Shown piece after piece: positions 1 through 5,450 of a stretch of DNA of 8,483 nt. Source of the stretch: DASWUZ01 sp036401395 (GTDB lineage Bacteria; Acidobacteriota; Terriglobia; Terriglobales; Acidobacteriaceae); contig DASWUZ010000388.1 of the NCBI GenBank assembly GCA_036401395.1, positions 1-8,483 on the forward strand, written 5' to 3'. A program made the translations under genes and the position numbers. The notes beneath the pieces are model-generated. The model had not been told where the DNA came from, did no database searches, and saw only the letters and a list, made by a program, of their open reading frames with translations. The first letter of the stretch is position 1. The number at the start of each line of letters is the position of its first letter.

Positions 1-26
1 GGCCGGCGGTCGGGCAGATAGGCCGG

Positions 27-1184
27 TTAAACAGGGCCGGGGGTCGTTGCAGGTTCGCTTGTGCCGTCGACATCGCCGCTGGGTGCGGCAGAATTTTGTG
101 GAACGGAATGTTCGGCGGCCTCTCCGCTCTCGGCTGCGACTTTTTTGAGTGAGACGTGCTCAAACCTTGCCCAGATCAGGCCCACGGGGATAATCGACAT
201 AAAGGAGACCACCAGCAGCATTGCACCCGCGCCAAGGGCCGGTTCAGGGGCCACTCCGAAGATGGTGTGCATGGTGCCGGCGGTGATGCCGATCGAAGTA
301 AACCACCCAATGACCGGCAACTGGACGATGGAAGCGCCGAGGCTGGCAGCCATCAGGACAAGGCACCGGGCGAAGGTCATTCCTGCCAGTTCGGGTGAAG
401 CGGTGAAGGCGTGGACCGTCTCAAGGTAGGCGCTGGTGATGAGGCCCCACATGAGGAGGGAAATTCCGAACGCGAGTGCAAAGTCGCCGAAGGAAGAAAG
501 GGTGTTGAGGCCATCGCGGAAGGCGCGAATTTTGCTGCCGACACTCGCGCCCACTTTCGGAGATAGGGTGCCGAGGCCGCGTTCGGCGACCAGGGCGATG
601 CCATTGCCGGAGAAGCGTACGACTCCTGCGAAGATTGCCAGGGCGACGCTGGCCAGGAGGCCGCCGAAGGCTGTGCGGGCCAGAAGTTCATGGTGGGGCA
701 GGGTGGCCCGCTCTGGGGAAAGCAGCAGCACGGTCGAGAAAATAAGCGCCATCGAGCCCAGGTCGAACATGCGTTCGACTGTATAAACGGCGATCTGGGA
801 ACCGATGGGGAGGTTGACGCGCCGGGCAACAAGGTAGGGGCGCACCAGGTCGGCGAGCCTTCCAAAAAGGGCCACGCCAGTGAATCCGATGACCTGGGAG
901 CCAAGCAGCGACAGGGGCGAGACGCGCTTTACCGGTTTGAGGAAGACCGCCCAGCGCGTGGCGCGGAGCACGTAGGCTGCGTAGATCAGGCCGATGCCGA
1001 TGGCGAACTTGATCCAGTTCGCCTGGCGAAGCTGTTGGGCGAAGACGCTCCAGTTGAATTGGATTTTCTGGCGTGCGTAGATTACCAGCGCTATGAGGGC
1101 GAGGGTGACAACGACCCAGAGGACCAGTTTCGTATGCGACTTCTTAGCGGCGGGGGTAGTTCGAGGGGGCGCGCTGGTAGGCAA
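27..1184 (-). CDS. LPG-synthase-TM-family (UPF0104-like) polytopic inner-membrane protein
   Basis: This 385-residue protein is mostly hydrophobic, with about eight likely membrane spans (roughly residues 20-38, 56-74, 90-108, 138-156, 170-189, 233-253, 270-312 as one or two spans, and 316-339). The conserved family core is visible: GRLADLVRPYLVARR at about 108-122, then YTVERMFDLGS at 134-144. That arrangement is typical of the membrane domain shared by lysylphosphatidylglycerol synthase (MprF) and AglD-like proteins, proposed to act as flippases or in lipid/glycan modification. There is no C-terminal aminoacyl-transferase domain, so it is not a full MprF, and its substrate cannot be told. 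The tail after about 345 is Ala/Pro/Ser-rich and probably disordered. The start is TTG at 1184; the only upstream in-frame codons before a stop are 11 without ATG, GTG or TTG, and no strong Shine-Dalgarno is visible. It follows the transglycosylase gene in the same frame and is the last gene of the operon. Confidence 0.85.
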   Translation of the reverse strand: MPTSAPPRTTPAAKKSHTKLVLWVVVTLALIALVIYARQKIQFNWSVFAQQLRQANWIKFAIGIGLIYAAYVLRATRWAVFLKPVKRVSPLSLLGSQVIGFTGVALFGRLADLVRPYLVARRVNLPIGSQIAVYTVERMFDLGSMALIFSTVLLLSPERATLPHHELLARTAFGGLLASVALAIFAGVVRFSGNGIALVAERGLGTLSPKVGASVGSKIRAFRDGLNTLSSFGDFALAFGISLLMWGLITSAYLETVHAFTASPELAGMTFARCLVLMAASLGASIVQLPVIGWFTSIGITAGTMHTIFGVAPEPALGAGAMLLVVSFMSIIPVGLIWARFEHVSLKKVAAESGEAAEHSVPQNSAAPSGDVDGTSEPATTPGPV

Positions 1185-1217
1185 GGTTGGGCGTCCGATC
1201 CTGATGCTGAAGGTAGG

Positions 1218-2027
1218 TTAGTGAGCCGCGATGGAGGCTGGGGTCTTTTGCAAGCCGAGCGAAGCGAGGGTCGCAGGCCCGTTGTGGACAGGCAACGCGG
1301 GGCGGCGTGCGTTGAATTCGCGAATGATGCGAGCGACGTAGGCGCGGGTTTCGCGGTATGGCGGCACCCCGTGCCAACGGGCTACCGCAGCCGGGCCGGC
1401 ATTGTAGGCGGCGAGCGCGAGCGCCAGGTTGTCGCGATATTGCACGAGCAGCGCATTGAGGTAGTCGGCCCCGCCGCGGATATTTTCTTCGGGGCGGAAG
1501 CTGTCCGTGACGCCGAGTTGTGCGGCGGTTCCGGGCATGAGCTGCATGAGTCCCCGTGCTCCGGCGCGACTTACGGCGCGGGCGTTCCCGCCACTCTCGG
1601 CGTGGACTAAGCTCGCGAGCAGGTCGGCATCTATATTGTGCTGGACGCCGGCCTTGGCCAGCATCTGGCGGAGTTCTGTTGCGGTTAGAGGAGTTGCTGG
1701 CTTGTTTAGCGGCGCGGCAAGGCCCGTAACTGCCAGTGCTGGCAGCGCAGCGCCCGTTGGTGCCGGCAGAACCGGCCCGGGCTGAATGGCGGCGATCTCC
1801 GACCTGCCAAACTCCACGAAGTTGTTGCTGCCCGGCGAGGTGTAGAGCCGGACGCGGTCGCCCAGGCTTTCGCGATGGTCGCAGATTACGTCGAAGCCAT
1901 TTTTGAGAGTGACAAGTTCTGAAGCGCCTGCTTTAACAGGGCCGGCAAAGGTAATGGCGACTGTAATTGCGATCGCGGGCAGCCGACCCAAGAGGATGCT
2001 GATGCAGGACGGGGGCGTAGTTCTCAT
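1218..2027 (-). CDS. Secreted SLT-family lytic transglycosylase
   Basis: This 269-residue protein probably cleaves the MurNAc-GlcNAc bond of peptidoglycan in the periplasm, forming 1,6-anhydro ends. Residues 1 to about 35 look like a signal peptide with a hydrophobic core and a plausible cleavage near KAGA. Residues 36-85 form a small N-terminal segment (VTLKNGFDVICDHRE, then VEFGRSEIAAIQP), followed by an Ala/Pro-rich linker to about 115. The SLT domain occupies about 125-235. Its marks are HAESGGN with the expected catalytic Glu144, ARGLMQLMPGTAAQLGV at about 157-173, ENIRGGADYL at 181-190, ALAAYNAGP at about 204-212 and the VPPYRETRAYV end motif. The start ATG overlaps the stop of the upstream HAD gene as ATGA, which supports translational coupling. 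The family is clear; the particular enzyme class (MltC-, Slt70- or MltE-like) is not resolved. Confidence 0.92.
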   Translation of the reverse strand: MRTTPPSCISILLGRLPAIAITVAITFAGPVKAGASELVTLKNGFDVICDHRESLGDRVRLYTSPGSNNFVEFGRSEIAAIQPGPVLPAPTGAALPALAVTGLAAPLNKPATPLTATELRQMLAKAGVQHNIDADLLASLVHAESGGNARAVSRAGARGLMQLMPGTAAQLGVTDSFRPEENIRGGADYLNALLVQYRDNLALALAAYNAGPAAVARWHGVPPYRETRAYVARIIREFNARRPALPVHNGPATLASLGLQKTPASIAAH

Positions 2028-3082
2028 GCTGTTGTCCCGCTCTGCTGGGCCGGCAGGGTAGCCGCAGTCAGGCCCGAGGCAGAGTCGTTGGCTTCAACCG
2101 CCCTCTTGCGGACGGCGCCGTTCAGGGGAAGTACATGTTCGGGTGGGCGGGCAATTTCGGGGAAGCGATGAGTTGTGCGTTCGGCGGACCTTTCCGCCTT
2201 GGCTACCGCGAGCAGCGCGCCGGAGATGGCGTGGGCTACTCCCTCTTCGTCGTTGGATCGGGTGACTCGCCAGCCCTTTTCCTTGGCCATGACCAGTAGT
2301 TCGCGAGGGGCGTTCCCCATCATCACAGGCTGGCCAGCGAATTCAAGCATCGTTAAGTCATTGTAGTTGTCGCCGATAGCCAGGATTTCTTCGCGCGGGA
2401 TGTTTTTAAGGGTGGCCAGACGCTCAAGCGCCGTCCCTTTCGAAACGCCGGGAGGAAGCACGTCGAGGATTGCGAGGTTGCGTGAGGCGTATTCGGTGCG
2501 GTGGGTCTCAATTTTGCCCGAGAAGTCGCTCTCGGCGAGGAGAGCCTCGGCCAGGCGCATTTCAAGAATAGACCCGCAGACCATGGCCTGGACCGGTGCT
2601 TCGCCGCTGTCAAAGGCGCGTTCAAGTGGAGCGATTTCCCGGATGTAAGCGCGGTTGGAGGTGACCCATGAAGCTATGCGTTCATCCACTGGGTTGAGCG
2701 ACTCAAGGACCAGTTGGCCTGGGCCTTCTTTATCGAAGGTGAAGACGGTGGTCTGGCCGAAGTGGCGAAGGCGTCCGCAGAGGGCGCGGGCGGTGTCGAG
2801 CGGCAACAGCCAGCGGTCTATGGACTGGCCGGCAAAGGTACGGGTCACCGTGCCGTTCGATGAGATCATGACCGTCTCGGGGCGCAGGCCGATCTGGCCC
2901 ATTAACGGCATGGCGTAGGCCTGACGGCGTCCGGTGGCGACGACGATCTGCAATCCGCAGGCCTCGGCGCGGCGCAGCGCTTCACAACTGCGAGGGCCTA
3001 TCCATGCGCCGGAAGACGGCATGAGCGTGCCGTCGATGTCGACGACGATCATCTTGACCGTTGGCCGGGCGTGGGCGTTCAC
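2024..3082 (-). CDS. Cof-type HAD-IIB phosphatase
   Basis: This is a cytosolic haloacid-dehalogenase-superfamily hydrolase, 352 residues from the GTG at 3082. All four HAD motifs are visible. Motif I is DIDGT, with nucleophile D15 and acid/base D17. Motif II is ISSNGT near residue 74. Motif III is the Lys in GVSKGTAL (K215). Motif IV is GDNYNDLTML (D238, D242). A C2-type cap lies between motifs II and III, as in Cof/YbiV sugar-phosphate or FMN-type phosphatases; the substrate cannot be predicted. About 60 residues follow the usual C-terminus and form a Pro/Ala-rich, poorly conserved tail. The start is uncertain. The frame is open to an ATG at 3190, but that would leave only 34 bp to the divergent gene and would add about 36 non-family residues; ATG at 3052 lies just before motif I. 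It is the first gene of the minus-strand operon. Confidence 0.85.
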   Translation of the reverse strand: MNAHARPTVKMIVVDIDGTLMPSSGAWIGPRSCEALRRAEACGLQIVVATGRRQAYAMPLMGQIGLRPETVMISSNGTVTRTFAGQSIDRWLLPLDTARALCGRLRHFGQTTVFTFDKEGPGQLVLESLNPVDERIASWVTSNRAYIREIAPLERAFDSGEAPVQAMVCGSILEMRLAEALLAESDFSGKIETHRTEYASRNLAILDVLPPGVSKGTALERLATLKNIPREEILAIGDNYNDLTMLEFAGQPVMMGNAPRELLVMAKEKGWRVTRSNDEEGVAHAISGALLAVAKAERSAERTTHRFPEIARPPEHVLPLNGAVRKRAVEANDSASGLTAATLPAQQSGTTA

Positions 3083-3224
3083 GTCTTCAAGTGTACCGCT
3101 CTCGGATTGGAGGAGGAATATGACCGCATGAACGTTAGGGAGGTTACCAGTCCACAGCGTGACGGGAAGGCGCGCGATGCTGCATCTCATATCGCGTAAC
3201 TAAATCCGCAGTGTGGAGAGTCTC
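3083..3224. promoter_or_regulatory. Divergent intergenic region between HAD and ABM-fold genes
   Basis: This 142-bp gap lies between two divergently read genes, so promoters for both the minus-strand operon and the plus-strand pair should lie here. I could not find a convincing -35/-10 pair on either strand. AGGAGGAAT at 3111-3119 precedes an ATG at 3120, but that frame stops after three codons. The overlapping ATG at 3128 gives only 23 codons. Confidence 0.4.
3215..3218 (+). promoter_or_regulatory. Shine-Dalgarno GGAG for the ABM-fold gene
   Basis: GGAG lies 6 nt before the GTG at 3225. It would fall inside the gene if the alternative GTG at 3213 were used, so it favours 3225 as the start. 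Confidence 0.6.
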
Positions 3225-3530
3225 GTGGACAAGTTCGCAATATGGGCACAACTGGAAGCCAAGCCGGGCAAAGAGGCGGAAGTGGAGGCCTTTCTCGCTT
3301 CGGCGCAGCCGCTGGCGGTGGCGGAGCCGGGAACGACGACGTGGTATGCGTTGAAGATCGGGCCGGGAAAGTACGGGATATTCGACACCTTTGCGGACGA
3401 GGCCGGGCGTCAGGCACATATCAATGGAGAGATTGCAAAGGCGTTGTTCGCCCATGCTGAGGAATTGTTTTCAAAGCCGCCCGAGATTGACCGCCCTACT
3501 ATATTGGCTGCTAAGGTGCCTGGGGTTTAA
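3225..3530 (+). CDS. Antibiotic biosynthesis monooxygenase (ABM) fold protein
   Basis: This 101-residue protein resembles the dimeric alpha+beta ferredoxin-like ABM family, which includes small quinol monooxygenases of the YgiN type. Family-like features are the opening FAIWAQLEAKPGKEAEVEAFL (first strand plus helix), the central WYALKIGPGKYGIFDTFADEAGR (paired strands), and the following Ala/His-rich helix with AHINGEIAKALF. These proteins are usually cofactor-free oxygenases or heme/quinone-related enzymes. The sequence does not show the substrate, and members of this subgroup are mostly uncharacterised. An in-frame GTG at 3213 would add four residues. Codons end strongly in G (GCG, CCG, ACG, GTG), unlike the C-ending codons of most genes here. 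A zinc-ribbon gene follows after 22 nt and is probably co-transcribed. Confidence 0.85.
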   Translation: MDKFAIWAQLEAKPGKEAEVEAFLASAQPLAVAEPGTTTWYALKIGPGKYGIFDTFADEAGRQAHINGEIAKALFAHAEELFSKPPEIDRPTILAAKVPGV

Positions 3531-3552
3531 GTTTCACCAGGCGGAGGGATGG

Positions 3553-3720
3553 ATGAAAGAGTTTCAGTGCGCCCGGTGTCACACCATCGTTCACGCCGCT
3601 AGTTCGCCTCAGGTGTGCCCGACCTGCGGCGGCACGCAGTTTGTGATATTGGAGCGTGACCACCGGGGCGCTGTGTTGCCGCCTCGGTCGCCGGTGGGTG
3701 GCATTATTACTCCACAGTAA
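3553..3720 (+). CDS. Small two-CxxC zinc-ribbon protein
   Basis: This 55-residue protein starts at an ATG with a good Shine-Dalgarno (GGAGG at 3543-3547, 5 nt spacing). The first half holds two knuckles, C6-x-x-C9 (FQCARC) and C22-x-x-C25 (VCPTCGG), separated by 12 residues. This pattern fits a rubredoxin-like or zinc-ribbon metal site. The second half (VILERDHRGAVLPPRSPVGG) has no recognisable domain. Iron (rubredoxin-like electron transfer) and zinc (structural or nucleic-acid binding) are both possible. The spacing is shorter than in true rubredoxins and they lack the usual aromatic core, so zinc is more likely. The frame is open upstream to 3391, but that part overlaps the ABM gene in another frame and is not real. 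No homologue is recognised by name. Confidence 0.75.
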   Translation: MKEFQCARCHTIVHAASSPQVCPTCGGTQFVILERDHRGAVLPPRSPVGGIITPQ

Positions 3721-3805
3721 GCGGGAGGACACGCAGAATCCAGGACCGCGCAGAATCGAAGCCGTGTTGGTGACGGTCACTGGCTCGCGCCGATAGATCT
3801 TTGAC

Positions 3806-3826
3806 GGCCCCAACGTGTATGGGGGC
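3806..3826. terminator. Possible bidirectional hairpin between convergent genes
   Basis: GCCCC at 3807-3811 can pair with GGGGC at 3822-3826 across a 10-nt loop. It lies between the ends of two convergent genes (3720 plus and 3836 minus), where a shared terminator is expected. No T-tract follows on either strand, so intrinsic termination is unproven. The rest of the 115-bp gap has only minor repeats: GTGAC/GTCAC around 3770-3780 and a 9-bp direct repeat CGCAGAATC at 3732 and 3749. Confidence 0.25.
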
Positions 3827-3835
3827 GGGCCCGGG

Positions 3836-4645
3836 TTAGCGCGGAGCTACCACGGCGTGATTTGGGCCTGCAGCCTTTGACATGTGCAAGGCCTCGTCGG
3901 CACGGCGCAGCAGGTCTTCGGGATAAGGCGAGTCCATGCGGGGATCAAAGGCTGCCACGCCAAGGCTTGACGTGACGCGCAGGGGCGGCGACTCTTCGAT
4001 GAGGCAAGGCTTGAGGCCGATGGTGTCGAGAACGCCGACGATACGCTGTGGCGCGGACTCGGGATTCCAGCCGGGCAGCACAATCAGGAAGTCGTTATCG
4101 CGATAATGCCCGACAGAGTCGTAGGCCCGCATGACGCTGACCAGCCGCTCCGCCACTTGCTGGATGACGCATTCGGTAAATGGGGACCCGCGGAGCTCCT
4201 GAAGGGCCTTAAGGTCGTCCAGTTCAGCGACGATAATTCCCAGCGACGAGTTTTCGCGTACTGCGCGAAGCATTTCTCGCACCAGAATTTCCATGATGGC
4301 GGTGCGGTTCCAGGCCATGGTGAGGCTGTCGCGGGCGGGGAGCTTGCGCAACGTTGACAGCACTGACTTTTCTTCTTCCAGCTCGGCGGCAGCGTCCATC
4401 AGGCGCTGCTCCAATACCGCTTTTTCACGAGAGAGCCTGCGGAAGCGGAAGTAGGAGTATGTCCACAGTAGGAGGCCAAATAACGCGGCTTTCCCGAGGG
4501 CGCTTTCCCAGTGAATGGGATGGGCAGGCGCGGGCGATGTGGCCTGGGCTGTGGCTGCCCCGGGGAGCAGAAAGACTCCAGGGACCAGAAAAAGAGACGC
4601 ACTCAGCAGCAAATACTGCCGGCGAAACAGGCCGCAAACACGCAT
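3836..4645 (-). CDS. Membrane-anchored GGDEF-domain protein with degenerate active site
   Basis: This 269-residue protein has an N-terminal hydrophobic segment (about 8-34, ending in ATAQA, a plausible signal-peptidase site) and a short Pro/Ala-rich periplasmic stretch. One membrane span follows at about 49-67, then a charged helix likely to be a coiled coil at 70-100, then a cytoplasmic GGDEF domain at about 103-265. Fold marks are ARDSLTMAWNRTAI (for the usual DxLTGLxNR), VAELDDLKALQE (for DIDxFKxxND), VTSSLGVAAFDP and the closing RADEALHMSKAAGPNHAV (for ADxALYxAKxxGRN). The catalytic loop reads RDNDF (182-186) in place of GG[D/E]EF, and the metal-site Asp of the first strand is Glu141. Diguanylate cyclase activity is therefore doubtful; GTP sensing or a scaffolding role is an inference. 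No clear Shine-Dalgarno precedes the ATG. It is divergent from nuoI. Confidence 0.85.
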   Translation of the reverse strand: MRVCGLFRRQYLLLSASLFLVPGVFLLPGAATAQATSPAPAHPIHWESALGKAALFGLLLWTYSYFRFRRLSREKAVLEQRLMDAAAELEEEKSVLSTLRKLPARDSLTMAWNRTAIMEILVREMLRAVRENSSLGIIVAELDDLKALQELRGSPFTECVIQQVAERLVSVMRAYDSVGHYRDNDFLIVLPGWNPESAPQRIVGVLDTIGLKPCLIEESPPLRVTSSLGVAAFDPRMDSPYPEDLLRRADEALHMSKAAGPNHAVVAPR

Positions 4646-4760
4646 AGATATCGCGTTTATCGGAGCATGCGGGCAGAAACTTCAGCAGCTTGAGCCGGGA
4701 TATTGCAAAGGTTCCAGCATCGCCTCAAATTCTCGGAGTTTCCGGCTCTCTCCGCGAATC

Positions 4761-4772
4761 TGTGAGCTCACA
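4761..4772. promoter_or_regulatory. Perfect 12-bp palindrome, candidate operator
   Basis: TGTGAGCTCACA is its own reverse complement and ends 74 nt before the nuoI ATG. The half-sites TGTGA/TCACA match those of CRP-type regulators, but the 2-bp spacer is shorter than CRP's 6 bp, so the binding factor is unknown. It may regulate nuoI, the GGDEF gene or both. Confidence 0.4.
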
Positions 4773-4834
4773 AGTCCGTGACAGCACGCATCCTGCGCCA
4801 CGTGACGATTAGGCCCCTGCCGAAAGTGTCGTCG

Positions 4835-4840
4835 TATACT
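4835..4840 (+). promoter_or_regulatory. nuoI: Possible -10 element (TATACT) close to nuoI start
   Basis: TATACT is a near-match to the sigma70 -10 consensus and ends 6 nt before the nuoI ATG. If used, transcription would begin at or next to the ATG, giving a leaderless mRNA. This would fit the lack of a good Shine-Dalgarno. No -35 match supports it, so the call is weak. Confidence 0.25.
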
Positions 4841-4846
4841 GGAAAT

Positions 4847-5341
4847 ATGTCGATCGTGCGCAACATTGCCGGCGTAGTCAAAGGCATGAGCATCACCTTT
4901 GGGGAGATGCTACAGCCGACGGAGGTAGAGAACTACCCCGACGGCCCCGGCCCGACTCGCGGAGCGATGCTGCAGGAGCGCTTCCGCGGCGCGCACGTGC
5001 TGCAGCGCGACGAGAACGGCCTGGAAAAATGCGTTGCGTGCTTCCTCTGCGCGGCAGCCTGCCCCTCGAACTGCATTTATATCGAAGCGGCGGAAAACAC
5101 CGCCGAAAAACGCATCTCGAGCGCCGAGCGCTACGCCGAGGTCTACAACATCGACTACAACCGCTGCATTTTCTGCGGATATTGTGTCGAGGCCTGCCCC
5201 ACCGACGCGATCACCCACGGCCACGGATTTGAGCTCGCAAGCCTGAATGCCACGAGCCTCATCATGCGCAAAGAAGACATGCTCACGCCAGCCGTCGGCA
5301 TGCCCGGCGCACTGGCGGCGCACTCCGACTCTGTGAAGTGA
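4847..5341 (+). CDS. nuoI: NADH-quinone oxidoreductase subunit I (complex I 2x[4Fe-4S] subunit)
   Basis: This 164-residue NuoI-type protein carries the two [4Fe-4S] clusters (N6a/N6b) that pass electrons along the peripheral arm of complex I toward cluster N2 and quinone. The first motif is C62-x2-C65-x2-C68-x3-C72-P (CVACFLCAAACP). The second is C107-x2-C110-x2-C113-x3-C117-P (CIFCGYCVEACP). Between them lies the family hallmark ISSAERYAEVYNIDYNRC. The N-terminus (IVRNIAGVVKGMSITFGEML) is the membrane-associating helix usual in NuoI, which fixes the start at ATG 4847 rather than the in-frame GTG at 4778. A Shine-Dalgarno is weak or absent. Length is normal for the family. No other nuo gene lies on either side, so the gene is detached from a nuo operon at least within this window. 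The metH gene follows after 109 nt on the same strand. Confidence 0.93.
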   Translation: MSIVRNIAGVVKGMSITFGEMLQPTEVENYPDGPGPTRGAMLQERFRGAHVLQRDENGLEKCVACFLCAAACPSNCIYIEAAENTAEKRISSAERYAEVYNIDYNRCIFCGYCVEACPTDAITHGHGFELASLNATSLIMRKEDMLTPAVGMPGALAAHSDSVK

Positions 5342-5360
5342 TTTCGCGCTTCCCGCGAAA
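5342..5360 (+). terminator. 7-bp perfect hairpin directly after nuoI
   Basis: TTTCGCG (5342-5348) and CGCGAAA (5354-5360) form a perfect 7-bp stem with a 5-nt loop, starting at the first base after the nuoI stop. No U-tract follows, so it may be a weak terminator, an mRNA 3'-end stabiliser or a processing site between nuoI and metH. Confidence 0.35.
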
Positions 5361-5393
5361 CACTGGACGATCTCCACAACTAGAATGAACTGG

Positions 5394-5447
5394 GCCTGAG
5401 CGCCAGACTTACCGTGGCGTCCCGGTGCTCGCAACCCGAACTGAGGC
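5394..5447 (+). promoter_or_regulatory. metH: metH leader with mutually exclusive hairpins and masked RBS (candidate)
   Basis: GAGCGCC (5398-5404) can pair with GGTGCTC (5424-5430) as seven base pairs including one G-U. The same CGCC can instead pair in CGCCA (5401-5405) with TGGCG (5415-5419). GCCT (5394-5397), directly 5' of the first stem, can pair with AGGC (5444-5447), which overlaps the GAGG Shine-Dalgarno (5443-5446) of metH. The layout could switch translation on and off. It does not match the SAM-I, cobalamin or SAH riboswitch consensus as I know them. Short GC-rich stems can arise by chance. Confidence 0.3.
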
Positions 5448-5450
5448 TGC

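Larger units (their letters stand above)
4646..4846. promoter_or_regulatory. Divergent regulatory region between GGDEF gene and nuoI
   Basis: This 201-bp gap separates two divergent genes and should hold both promoters. The plus strand shows a perfect 12-bp palindrome at 4761-4772 and a TATACT hexamer at 4835-4840. A CGTGAC direct repeat lies at 4777-4782 and 4801-4806, 24 bp apart start to start. No convincing -35 box matches the TATACT at normal spacing. I see no tRNA or riboswitch. A dif-like recombination site was sought here and not found. Confidence 0.5.

Noticed and set aside
1..26. CCGGC (3-7) / GCCGG (22-26) pairing just downstream of the membrane-protein stop, as a terminator
   Set aside because: The stem is only 5 bp with a 14-nt loop, has no T-tract, and touches the window edge.
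690..1610. Long 306-codon plus-strand open frame opposite the membrane protein and transglycosylase genes
   Set aside because: It spans the antisense of two clear genes, has no family motifs and a composition expected of the reverse strand of high-GC coding DNA.
3120..3199. Strong Shine-Dalgarno (AGGAGGAAT) before ATG at 3120 and an overlapping 23-codon frame from ATG 3128
   Set aside because: The first frame stops after three codons and the second is too short with no recognisable features. It could be a leader peptide, but nothing in its sequence (no run of one amino acid, no attenuator after it) supports that.
3144..3455. Minus-strand frames opposite the ABM-fold gene
   Set aside because: They overlap a gene with clear family motifs and its own Shine-Dalgarno on the plus strand.
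4646..4846. Possible dif site or replication terminus element at the skew switch
   Set aside because: Read by eye on both strands, no sequence resembling the 28-bp XerC/XerD dif consensus is present.
5342..5450. Known cobalamin, SAM-I or SAH riboswitch upstream of metH
   Set aside because: The spacer is too short for a cobalamin riboswitch, and no B12 box, SAM-I core or SAH core pattern is recognisable.
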